DNA of 64,000 nt from Adineta vaga. Lineage: Eukaryota; Rotifera. The stretch lies in contig CP075493.1 of assembly GCA_021613535.1 (NCBI GenBank), positions 9,672,001 to 9,736,000 of the forward strand, in the 5' to 3' direction. Made by a program: the position numbers and the translations under genes. Positions within the stretch are counted from its first letter, which is position 1. Every line of letters begins with the position of its first letter. Shown here piece by piece: positions 38,801 to 50,664 of the stretch. The notes under the pieces are model-generated. The model worked only from the letters and a program-made list of their open reading frames with translations. It was not told where the DNA came from and made no database searches.

Positions 38801-41800
38801 CGATCTTAGTGGTCAAGTTGAAATTTGGCTCAATCGTTTACTTGATAAAATGCGTGAAACAGTTCGTTATTGGTTGGCAGAAGCGATCAACGCATATGAA
38901 GATAAACCACGGGAACTCTGGGTTCAAGATTATCCAGCACAAATCGGTAGATAAGAAAAAAAAACGAAAAATCTTGTGAATAAAATGAACTCTTCCTTCT
39001 TCTATAGCTTTAACTGGTTCACAAGTGTTTTGGACAATGGAAGTAAATGCTGCATTTGCGCGTATTGAAGAAGGTTATGAAAATGGTTTGAAAGATTACT
39101 ATAAAAAAGCTGTTGGTCAATTGAACGCATTGATTGAAATGTTATTGACGGATATTTCACCATTAGAACGACAAAAAATTGAAACTATTTGTACAATTGA
39201 TGTGCATGCTCGTGATGTTGTAGCAAAGATGGTTCAAGCTAAAGTAAGTTCATGAATTCGAATACAGAGCATGGAAGAGAAAGATGAATTTGTAGGTGGA
39301 AAATGCGAACGAATTTTTATGGCAATGTCAATTGAGACATCGATGGGATGAACGAGAAAAAGATTGTTTTGCTAATATATGTGATGCACAATTTCGATAT
39401 GCACATGAATATCTCGGAAATCAACCACGTCTGGTCATAACACCATTGACTGATAGGTACGATTTGTATGATACGTTTAATGAAATTACATGATTACTTT
39501 CTTTGTGAATAGATGTTATATTACATTGACACAATCACTTCATTTAATTATGGGCGGAGCACCTGCTGGACCAGGTAAGGCTTTTCTTTTATTTCGAATA
39601 CACTTGAAGAGTTTTTTCTGCTTTGTAGCCGGTACTGGAAAAACAGAAACAACTAAAGATCTAGGTCGAGCATTAGGTGTTATGGTTTATGTTTTTAATT
39701 GTTCTGAACAGATGGATTATCAATCGATTGGAAATATCTATAAAGGCTTATCACAAACAGGTGCCTGGGGTTGTTTCGATGAATTCAATCGTATCTCTGT
39801 CGAAGTACTTTCGGTATGTTTGCAGTTATTTTATGAATTACTTTTTGAACAAGAATAATTTGTTTGATGAACAGGTCGTTGCAGTACAAGTCAAAACAAT
39901 TCAAGATGCTATTCGAGATAAAAAACAACGATTTAATTTTATGGGTACCGACATTAGTCTAAATCCTGTTGTTGGTCTTTTCATTACAATGGTATGTCTT
40001 GTAGAACGATCGATATATTTTTCTTTGTATTTCTCATTCATAGAATCCAGGTTATGCTGGTCGAACAGAACTACCTGAGAACTTGAAAGCATTATTTCGT
40101 CCATGTGCTATGGTTGTTCCAGATATTGAAATGATTTGCGAAATTATGCTTGTTACATCGGGTTTTAAAGATGGCAAATTATTATCCTGTAAATTTATTA
40201 CATTGTACAATTTATGTAAAGAATTATTATCAAAACAACATCATTATGATTGGGGTTTACGAGCTGTCAAATCAGTATTAGTTGTGGCTGGTGCTTTACG
40301 TCGTGCAGATCCTAATCGACCAGAACGAGAAGTTTTAATGCGAGCATTACGAGATTTTAATATACCAAAAATTGTTCATGATGATTTACCAATCTTTATG
40401 GTATGTTATGATGATGAGTTGAAATAAATATAATATTCTATTGTATGCATAGGGTTTAATTGGAGATCTATTTCCTGCACTTGATGTACCACGTAAACGT
40501 GATTTGAAATTTGAAGAAGAAGTTAAACGTGCTGCTCTTGATCTTAAACTTCAACCTGAAGATGCATTTGTTCTGAAAGTTGTACAATTAAAAGAACTTT
40601 TTGAAGTTCGTCATTCAGTATTTATTGTTGGTAATGCTGGTACAGGTAAAAGTCAAATATGGAAAACATTAAATCGATTGTATTTAAATGAAAAACGACG
40701 ACCTGTGGCTATTGATCTTGATCCGAAAGCAGTTACTAATAATGAACTATTCGGATTTATGAATTCATCTACACGAGAATGGAAAGATGGTTTGTTTTCA
40801 ACCATTATGCGAGATCTAGCAAATATGATACATGATGGTAATCATAAGGAGAAAGACTATTTTCATTGAATTTGAATGGTTTTCTTTTTCTTCAGGTCCA
40901 AAATGGGTCGTTCTTGATGGTGATATTGATCCAATGTGGATTGAATCATTGAATACAGTTATGGACGATAATAAAGTCTTAACATTAGCTAGTAATGAAC
41001 GTATCCCACTTAATCCAACGATGCGTTTATTATTTGAAATCAGTCATTTACGAACGGCTACACCAGCAACTGTTTCACGTGCTGGTATTCTTTATATCAA
41101 TCCACAAGATCTTGGCTGGGGTTTGTTTTTCTATAGAATAGTTTCGAAACTTTCGTTTTTCTCTTGTCTCAGGTCCACAAGTTGCTACATGGATTGAATC
41201 TCGTCCAATTCAATCGGAACGTGCTAATCTACAAATTCTATTTGATAAATATCTTCCGACTTGTATGGAAATGATAAAATCGAATCGTTTCAAAAAAATT
41301 ACTCCACTCGTCGACGGTTGTCATGTTTGGATGTTATGTCACCTACTAGAATGTTTACTTGTTCCGGAAAATTGTCCACCCGAATGTTCAAAAGAACTTT
41401 ATGAACATTATTTTGTTTGGGCTTGTATATGGGCGATGGGTGCATCCTTATTTCAAGATCAAGTAAGCATGATTTTGTTTTTCTAAAAAAAGAAAACTTT
41501 ATTTAAAATAATAATTAACAAAACTCATAGTACACTGCTTATCGCACAGATGTAAGTATTGATTTTGTTGGCTCGGCTTTGATTATTCCTATCTCTGATA
41601 TTCTTCTACCTATTGTTGTATCCCATTAAATAAGAGACATGATTTTTTTATGATGATTTTCGTTGTGATAAATGAAAGATTTGATTTATGACCTTTTGAT
41701 TCTTCTAAAAATAGTTAATTGATCATCGTGTGGAATTTTCACGTTGGTGGACATTGGAATTCAAAGCAGTGAAATTTCCAACCACAGCACATACAACTGT

Positions 41801-44800
41801 ATTTGATTATTATATTGATCCTGAAACGAAAAAATTCGAATTATGGAGTAAAAAAGTACCAAAATTTGAACTTGATCCGGATATTCCATTACAAGCAGCA
41901 TTAGTGCCAACACCAGAAACAGTTCGAATTCGATATTGGATGGGTAAGTTACGATGCTTAACATGATCTTGATTTGGTTGATTTGTTTTACTAATAGATC
42001 TTCTTATGGAACGAGGATATCCAGTAATGCTAGTGGGTGGCGCTGGTAGTGGTAAGTACAACAGTTGAAGAAATGATTTGTTTTTGATCAAGTGAATGCG
42101 TTTAGGAAAAACTGTTCTTGTTAATGATAAATTACAATCGTTAAATAATGAACTTTGGACTGTTGTAAATGTTCCATTTAATTATTATACATCATCAGAA
42201 ATGTTACAATCAATTTTGGAAAAACCACTTGAACGTAAAGCCGGTCGTAATTATGGTCCACCTGGAAATAAACGACTAGTTTATTTTATTGGTAAATAAC
42301 AATAAAATTATATGAACAAAAATACCTCCGAAAAACTCTTTCCACTTTTAGATGATATGAATATGCCAGAAATGGATAAATATTATACTGTTCAAGCACA
42401 TACAATTCTTCGTCAATATCTTGATTATAAACATTGGTACGATCGACAAAAATTAACATTACGTGATATTCATAATTGTCAATACGTGGCTTGTATGAAT
42501 CCAACAGCTGGTAACTTCACAATTGATTCACGTATTCAAAGACATTTCGCTGTATTTGCTGTATCCTTTCCTGGACATGTAAATTTCATCTTCGCAATAT
42601 TCCTTCTTCTTAACTCTTATTTATTTTTAAGGATTCATTACGAACAATCTATAATAGTATATTATCTCAACATTTATCTACACCACACAATGCACCATTT
42701 ACTCAAGCTATTCAACGTTATGCTCCACAGATAGTTGATGGTGCACTTGCTGTACATCAACGTGTAGCATCAACTTTTCTTCCAACTGCGATTAAATTTC
42801 ACTACATATTCAATTTACGAGATCTTTCTAATATTTTTCAAGTAGGTTTTCATGCAACAGATCAATTAAGTAAACTTATTCGCTTACTATTTTCAAATAG
42901 GGTATTCTATTTGCAACTGGTGAATGTGTTAAGACAACAAAAGATCTTGTTCGTTTGTATGTTCACGAAGCTGAACGTGTTTACGGTGATAAACTCGTTT
43001 CTGCGGATGATATTGATTCATTTCAAAAAATATTTCGTGATACAGTAAAGAAAAACTTTTCCGATATTGATGAAGACTATTGTTTCCGTCGCCCATTGAT
43101 CTATACACATTTTTCAACGGGTATGGGCGATCCAAAATATATGCCGATTGAAAATTGGCAACAATTAACAAAACTTTTAACTGATGCATTGGATAATTAT
43201 AATGAAGTGAATGCAAATATGAATCTTGTTCTATTCGAAGATGCCATGATGCATGTTTGTCGAATCAATCGTATTTTAGAGTCACCACGTGGTAATGCAT
43301 TACTTGTGGGAGTTGGAGGAAGTGGAAAACAAAGTTTATCAAGATTAGCAGCATCTGTTTCATCACAAGAAGTTTTTCAAATTACTATACGAAAAGGTTA
43401 TGGAATTGCTGAATTGAAATTAGTATGTTTGATTATTATTATTATTGAAGATATGATGTGCTCAATGATACTCTTCTGTTTAGGATCTAAATAATCTTTA
43501 TATACGTGCGGGTATAAAAAATATTCCGACCGTGTTTCTAATGACGGATGCACAAGTTGCGGACGAGAAATTTCTTGTTTTAATTAATGATATGCTTGCA
43601 TCTGGTGAAATCAATGGTCTGTTTACTGATGATGAAACAACAGAGATATTAGCAAGTGTTAAAAATGAAGTACGTGCACAAGGAATTGAAGATACAAAAG
43701 AAAATTGTTGGAAATTTTTTATTGATAAAGTTCGACGAAATTTAAAGGTAAGAATTTTATTTGATGAATTCTGAAAGGAAAATAGAGTAAGCGTTGATTT
43801 ATAGATTGTTCTATGCTTTTCACCAGTTGGTTCAACATTACGTGTTCGTGCTCGACGATTTCCTGCATTGGTCAATTGTACAAATATTGATTGGTACATT
43901 GAAAAAGAGATAGAGAGAATTTTAATATCTTATTTATCTATAGGTTTCATGAATGGCCTGAAACAGCTTTAGTTTCTGTTGCTAAACGATTTATTCAAGA
44001 TGTTGAAAGTTTACCAAAAGAATATCAAGATTCAGTTGCAGAATTCATGGCATATGTTCATAGTTCTGTCAATGAAATGAGTGTGCAATATTTGATCGTA
44101 TGTTTCTTTGTTTTTGGTATAAAAATAATAAATATTGATTATGATTAGAATGAACGACGATATAACTATACAACACCGAAATCATTTCTTGAACAAATTG
44201 GTCTCTATCGTAATTTATTACAAACAAAACGTCGTGAACATGAAGATGGTATTGTTCGACTTGAAAATGGTTTAGTTAAACTTGAATCGTATGTGAAAGT
44301 TCATTTTTCGTATATATATATATATATAATAGCTTGAAAATCTATTCTTTTTCAGTGTTGCTAAACAAACTGATGAACTTAAAGAGAAATTAAAAGTTGA
44401 AGAAATTGAAGTGACAAAGAAGAATCAAGAAGCTGATCGTTTAATTAAAGTAGTTGAAACTGAAACAAAAAAAGTCACTGAACAACGTGAAGCAGCCGCA
44501 ATTGAAGAGAAAGAAGTTGCTGAAAAGAAAGAACGAGTTGCAGAACGACAAGCAGAATGTGATCGTGATCTACAAAAAGCATTACCAGCTTTGAAAGCAG
44601 CTGAAGATGCATTGAATACACTCAATCGAAATAATTTAACAGAATTGAAATCATTTGCTACACCACCAGCTGCTATTTTGAAAGTAACAGCATCGATACA
44701 AATTCTTCTTGCACCACCAAGTAAATTTCCATCGAAATGAAAGTAATGTTTTCTGAAAAACAAAATTTCTTCGTATAGATCGTGTACCACGTGATCGAAC

Positions 44801-47800
44801 ATGGCGTGCAGCAAAATCAATGATTGGTGATGTTGGAGTGTTCTTAAATACATTATTAACTTACGATAAAAATCATATTCCAGGTAGAGTCTATTAAAAT
44901 GGTTTTTGTCTGAGAAAATCATAATATTCGTTCGTATAGAATCATCATTGAAAGCTATAGATGAATACTTACGCGATCCTGATTTCAATCCTGATGCTAT
45001 TCGACGTGTGTCATTTGCAGCTGCTGGTTTATGTGCATGGGTTATTAATATTGTTCAGTATTATCGTGTTTATTGTGAAGTCGAACCAAAACGATTAGCA
45101 GCAGAAGAAGCAACCGAACAACTACGACAAACCGAAGAACAATTCAATGCGACACAAACGAAATTAGCTGTAAACAATGCTTTTTACCGAATTCAAGATA
45201 CATTCATTTCGATTTTTGTTTTCTAGAGACTTCAAGCTGCATTACAAATGCTCAAAGATCAATTTCAAGCTGCACAAAATGAAAAAGATGAATGCCAACG
45301 AGCAGCTGATCAAACAGCTTATACTATTAATCTTGCTAATCGTCTTGTCGGTGGTCTTGCTTCGGAAAAAGAACGATGGACAAATACAATTCAACAATCT
45401 AAAGTTCTTGGGAATTTTCTTCCAGGAAATGTTTTGATTACAACTGCTTATTTATCCTATGTTGGCTATTTTACAAAATATTATCGCGAAGAACTTCTCT
45501 ATCGTCGATGGATGCCATTTTTGAAAAATTTAAAAGTTCCTATTCCTGTCACCGATAATCTTGATCCTTTATCAATGTTAATCGATGATGCAGATATGGC
45601 AGCATGGAATAATGAAGGTCTACCTGCTGATAGAATGTCTTATGAAAATGCAACTATCTTAACAAATTGTGAGCGATGGTATGCAGATATACTTTTCCCC
45701 ATATATATATACCATCTCTAATCTCTATTGTTTTTCGTTTAGGCCATTAATGATTGATCCACAACTGCAAGGTAAAATCTTTTGTTTTTTACATATTTTC
45801 ATTAAAAGCGTATTGTTCATTGATACATTTAGGTGTAAAATGGATTCGCACTCGTTATGGTGATCAATTAGTTGTTATTCGTTTGGGTGCGAAAGGTTAT
45901 ATGGAAAAGATAGAACATGCTATTGCTGCTGGTGAAACCTTACTTCTTGAAAATATCGAAGAAAATATCGAAGCTATTCTTGATCCATTAATTGGTCGTA
46001 ATACAATTCGTAAAGGTCGTGCAATTAAATTGGGAGATAAAGAAATTGAATTTCATCCTGAATTTCGTTTAATTTTACAAACTAAACTTGCTAATCCACA
46101 TTATAAACCGGAAATGCAAGCACAAACAACTTTAATTAATTTTACAGTTACACGTGACGGTCTTGAAGATCAACTCTTAGCCGATGTTGTCGCACTTGAA
46201 CGACCTGATTTAGAAAAATCGAAATATGAATTAACACGACAGAAAAATGAATATAAGATTAGTTTGAAAAAATTGGAAGATTCTTTATTACAACGTTTAG
46301 CAGCTGCCAAAGGCAATTTTCTAAGTGATGTTGCTCTAGTAGAAAATTTAGAAAAAACCAAAACAACAGCTATTGAAATTGAACATAAGAAGAATGAAGC
46401 AGAGAAAACAAGTGAACAAATTGATAAAACACGAGAAGTCTATCGACCAGCAGCCGCACGAGCTAGTTTACTTTATTTTATTATGAATGATTTGAGAAAG
46501 ATTCATCCAATGTATCAATTTTCATTGAAAGGTAATGGTTTACGAAACAAAAATCGAAAGTTTCCAATAAATTTTCACTTTCTTTTTTAGCATTTAAAAT
46601 TGTTTTTGTTAAAGCCATACAAAAATCTGAAGAAAGTGATGATGTTAAACAACGTGTGTTGAATCTAATTGATTCAATTACTTATTCGACATCACTTTAT
46701 ACAACACGATCATTATTTGAACAACATAAGTTAATCTTTACATCACAAATGGTCTTTCAAATTCTTCTGACGAATAAAGAAATTGATACAAAGGAATTAG
46801 AATTTCTTCTACGATATCCATATGTACCTAATCTAACTACGCCAGTAGATTTCTTAAATGATCAATCATGGGGTGGAATTAAAGCATTATCAACTATGGA
46901 AGAATTTCATAATTTAGATCGAGATATTGAAGGTATGAAGATGTTTTGTTTTTTTTTTCTGTTTGAGAAAAGAAAATGTATATGATGCGATTTGTAGGTT
47001 CAGCGAAACGATGGAAAAAATTTGCGGAATCTGAAGCACCCGAAAAAGAAAAGTTTCCTCAAGAATGGAAGAGCAAAACATCATTACAAAAGTTATGTTT
47101 AATGAGAGCATTAAGACCTGATCGAATGTTGTATGCATTAAGTTTGTTCGTTGAAGAGAAACTAGGTCGAAAATATGTAGAAAATCGAACAATTGAATGT
47201 AAGTTTAAATATAGAATTCAAAATGATTGATTTGAATCTTTCGTTTTTCTTTGCAATCTAGTGGCACGTTCATTTGAAGAAACAACGAAAGCAACACCGA
47301 TATTCTTCATTCTTTCACCAGGTGTCGATCCATTAAAAGAAGTTGAAGGTCTTGGTCGAAAAATGGGTTTTACAGCTGATAATGGCAAATTTCATAATAT
47401 TTCACTTGGCCAAGGTCAGTCATCCATTCTTTGCACTTGTTCAATGTAAAATACATTTCAAATATTGATAATCTACTGTTTTTTTAGGACAAGATGTAGT
47501 AGCAGAAAAAGCTCTCGAAGATGGATCACGCGATGGTCATTGGGTTGTTTTACAAAATATTCATTTAGTTGCTCGATGGTTACCACAATTAGAAAAGAAA
47601 TTAGAACAAACAGCCGAAAATGCACATGAAGACTTTCGAGTTTTTCTATCTGCCGAACCTGCGCCTGATCCTGAAGCTCATGTAATTTATTTCGTTTGGA
47701 AGAAAAACAGTATTTCTATTCGTACTTGTCTTTTCTAGACAATTCCACAAGGTATACTTGAATCAGCAATTAAGATCACGAATGAAGCACCTACAGGTAA

Positions 47801-49559
47801 TTGAATTGTAATTTTGATAGAAGAACTTGTGAAATTTGAAACATATTTGTTTTTGTACAGGAATGTATGCTAATGTTCACAAAGCGTTGGATAATTTTGA
47901 TCAAGATACAATGGAACGTTGTTCAAAAGAAAATGAATTTAAATCGATTCTATTTGCACTCTGTTATTTTCATGCAGTTGTTGCTGAACGTCGTAAATTT
48001 GGACCGATTGGTTGGAACAGGTTTGTTCATCATTGTTTTTCTTTTTTAGAAGTTTTATTTTTCTTCTTGTTAATCAATTGTTGTAGACGATATCCATTCA
48101 ATAATGGTGATTTAACAATTAGTGTTGATGTTTTATATAATTACTTAGAAGCAAATTCCAAAGTTCCTTGGGAAGATCTTCGTTATCTATTCGGAGAAAT
48201 TATGTATGGCGGTCATATAACGGATGATTGGGATCGTCGTTTATGCCGAAATTATCTTGAAACATATATCAATCCAGATATGGTGAATAAACAAGAATCT
48301 ATATATATATATATATATTCGCTTAACTTCTTTTCTTTATAGTTCGATGGTGATTTATATTTAGCACCGTCATTTCCGATTCCACCCAATACAGATTACA
48401 AAGGTTATCATCAATATATTGATGATTATCTACCACCTGAATCACCGTATCTCTATGGTCTTCATCCAAATGCAGAAATTGACTTTTTAACAACGACAAG
48501 TGAAACATTATTTAGAACAGTATTAGAATTACAACCACGAGATGCAGGTGCTGGATCAGCAGAAAGTGGTTCAGTAACAAGTCGAGAAGAAAAGGTATGA
48601 GATATCAAACAAACAAGAATAGAAGTGAATGAGACATTGTTGTTCATTTAGATAAAAGCAGTTTTGGATGATATTATGGGTCGATTACCGGATGAATTTA
48701 GTATCCCAGAATTATTTGCTAAAACAGAAGAAAAAACACCTTACACAGTTGTTGCTTTACAAGAATGTGAACGAATGAATACATTATTGAAAGAAATGAG
48801 ACGTTCTTTGAAAGAATTAGACTCAGGTTTAAAGGTAAATGAAAATATAGAATAGAAAGAATTCATTATATAATTGTATATTTTTTCTTAGGGTGAATTG
48901 ACAGTTACAGCTGATATGGAAGCATTACAAGAATCTCTTTATCTCGATCAAGTACCAAAAACATGGGAACTTCGAGCCTATCCATCTTTATTTCCTCTTA
49001 GCTCATGGTTTGTTGATTTGCTCAATCGTTTTAAAGATCTCGAATTGTGGACAAGTGATTTTCAATTACCTTACGCAGTTACTTTAGGTAACAATCTTTT
49101 ATTATATAATATTTCAAACGCGATACTTTTTTTCTAGGTTATCTTTTCAACCCTCAATCATTCTTAACTGCAATTATGCAAACAACGGCACGTAAAAATG
49201 AATGGCCTCTTGATCGTATGTGTTTATCAATTGATATAACAAAACGAACAAAAGAAGAACTGGGAGGTGCACCACGTGAAGGTGCATATATATGGGGTCT
49301 TTATCTTGAAGGCGCTCGATGGGATACTCAGACAAATCAATTAGCAGAAGCTAAACTAAAAGAGATAACATCACCTATGCCAGTTATATTTGTCAAAGCC
49401 ATACCTATTGATCGTATGGATACAAAAGGTATGTATGAATGTCCAGTTTATAAGATTAAAACGCGTGGTGCTCATTTTGTCTGGACATTCTTTTTAAAAA
49501 CAAAGGAAAAACCAAACAAATGGGTACTTGGTGGTGTTGCATTATTATTACAAAAATAG
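32879..49559 (+). CDS. DNAH9: Axonemal outer-arm dynein beta heavy chain (DNAH9/11/17 type)
   Basis: Motor subunit that drives ciliary beating. The gene spans 16.7 kb with several dozen short introns and should encode about 4,400-4,500 residues, as in vertebrates. Order: long tail (DHC_N1) from 32879; linker region around 36979-38568; AAA1 with P-loop GPAGTGKT (about 39566-39645, split by an intron); AAA2 GNAGTGKS (about 40630); AAA3 GGAGSGKT (about 42030-42115, also split by an intron); AAA4 GVGGSGKQ (about 43307); stalk coiled coil and microtubule-binding region 44160-46460; AAA5/6 and the C-terminal domain ending with [55 protein letters not shown] and [20 protein letters not shown] match outer-arm beta chains. 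An in-frame 21-nt microexon candidate lies at 41531-41551. The paralogue symbol is a best fit only. Confidence 0.93.
41531..41551 (+). other. Candidate 21-nt microexon in the dynein gene
   Basis: Inside the 252-nt interval 41463-41714, an acceptor (CTCATAG) and a strong donor (GTAAGTATT) frame exactly seven codons, YTAYRTD, phase 0 on both sides and without a stop. It would insert between SLFQDQ and [12 protein letters not shown], where related dyneins have no extra residues as far as I recall. Confidence 0.35.
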
Positions 49560-50664
49560 AATTTTTAATAAACATTTTTAATTTGATTTTTGTTTGTTTG
49601 TTTGTCTGTTTTGCAATAATCACATTGTTCAATGTATATATTTTTACTCAATTTTTACGTTGGATGCCACTCTAAAGTAAAATAAACAGTTGCCTTGGTT
49701 TTTTCTCTCTGAGATTGATACACAACTATTTGAATAAATATCATCGTAATAAACATACTTTTGAAATATCATATGTATATAATTTACCATTAAAGAAACA
49801 GTAGAATTTCTTTAGTAGTCAAGTTTGACAAGGTATTAATATCAATCGTCGACAAACATTTTGTTGACAAGATACTTCATTGCCTAATATTAGATGAGAC
49901 AGTATTGGTGTTCAGTGAGTAACAACCTGTATTTTATTGACTTGACTAAGTAGATAGAAGAGAGAAAAAACTATCTTGAGGGTGTGTGTGTTAGTATTAC
50001 ATCTATCTAATACTCACACCCTCTATTTCGTTATTCTGCATATATCATTTGATGAGTGAACTTCACTATTTTTCTTAATTTTATTTTTTGAATATGATAT
50101 AAATTCTGAAAAAGTACTTTTTGTTCTGTAATTTTCCTAGTATTGAATCTGATAATTAAAAAAGAAAAAAATCAATATTTTTCTCATCGGAAGTTTGTTG
50201 ATATTCCTATGAATGTCTAACTTGTTATTTCGGTACCCAATTTGTTTGACATCATAGCATTTTTTATCAGATCTAATCATATAATCTGTAACTTTGAACG
50301 ATTCTAGTATGCCTGAAGAAATGAATACTGTGCGTGCACAAGATAACAGAAAAGTGAATCATGCTGTTCATGATATCTCTAGTAGATACTTTGTAATGAT
50401 AGAATAAGAAAGGGAACATTGATGATTAACAGACGTATGTTTTGTTGTTTGCCAAATTTCTATTTTTGTCTAGTAAAACACTAAAAAATTCATGTCTGAG
50501 TCTATGCTTCCGAAGAAAGACAAATATGATGATCATACAATTTCGAAACAAGTAGGTGTGGATCATTTGCATACTTTTCCGATCGGAATCGGTGACAAAT
50601 AATATTGAGAACATTTTAAGGTCGCACAAATCAATATCACAATTTCACAGTATTCCACAAGAGA
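49560..50664. other. Intergenic spacer, dynein to polycystin gene
   Basis: No exon or RNA gene recognised. It contains the dynein 3' UTR (TTTG repeat near 49590-49610), an inverted repeat at 49978-50023, and the presumed promoter of the polycystin-like gene. Confidence 0.4.
49978..50023. repeat. Inverted repeat (hairpin) with GAGGGTGTG / CACACCCTC ends
   Basis: The left arm GAGGGTGTG then AGTATTA (interrupted by six bases) is perfectly complementary to TAATACT then CACACCCTC on the right, with an 8-nt loop. It stands out in AT-rich spacer and shares its 9-nt end with the second inverted repeat at 51281-51338. It may be a regulatory hairpin, terminator-like structure or short mobile-element remnant. 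Confidence 0.6.

Noticed and set aside
44318-44331. TA dinucleotide tracts (also near 16180 and 48300)
   Set aside because: Short simple repeats, some of them inside introns, typical of AT-rich DNA, with no sign of function.
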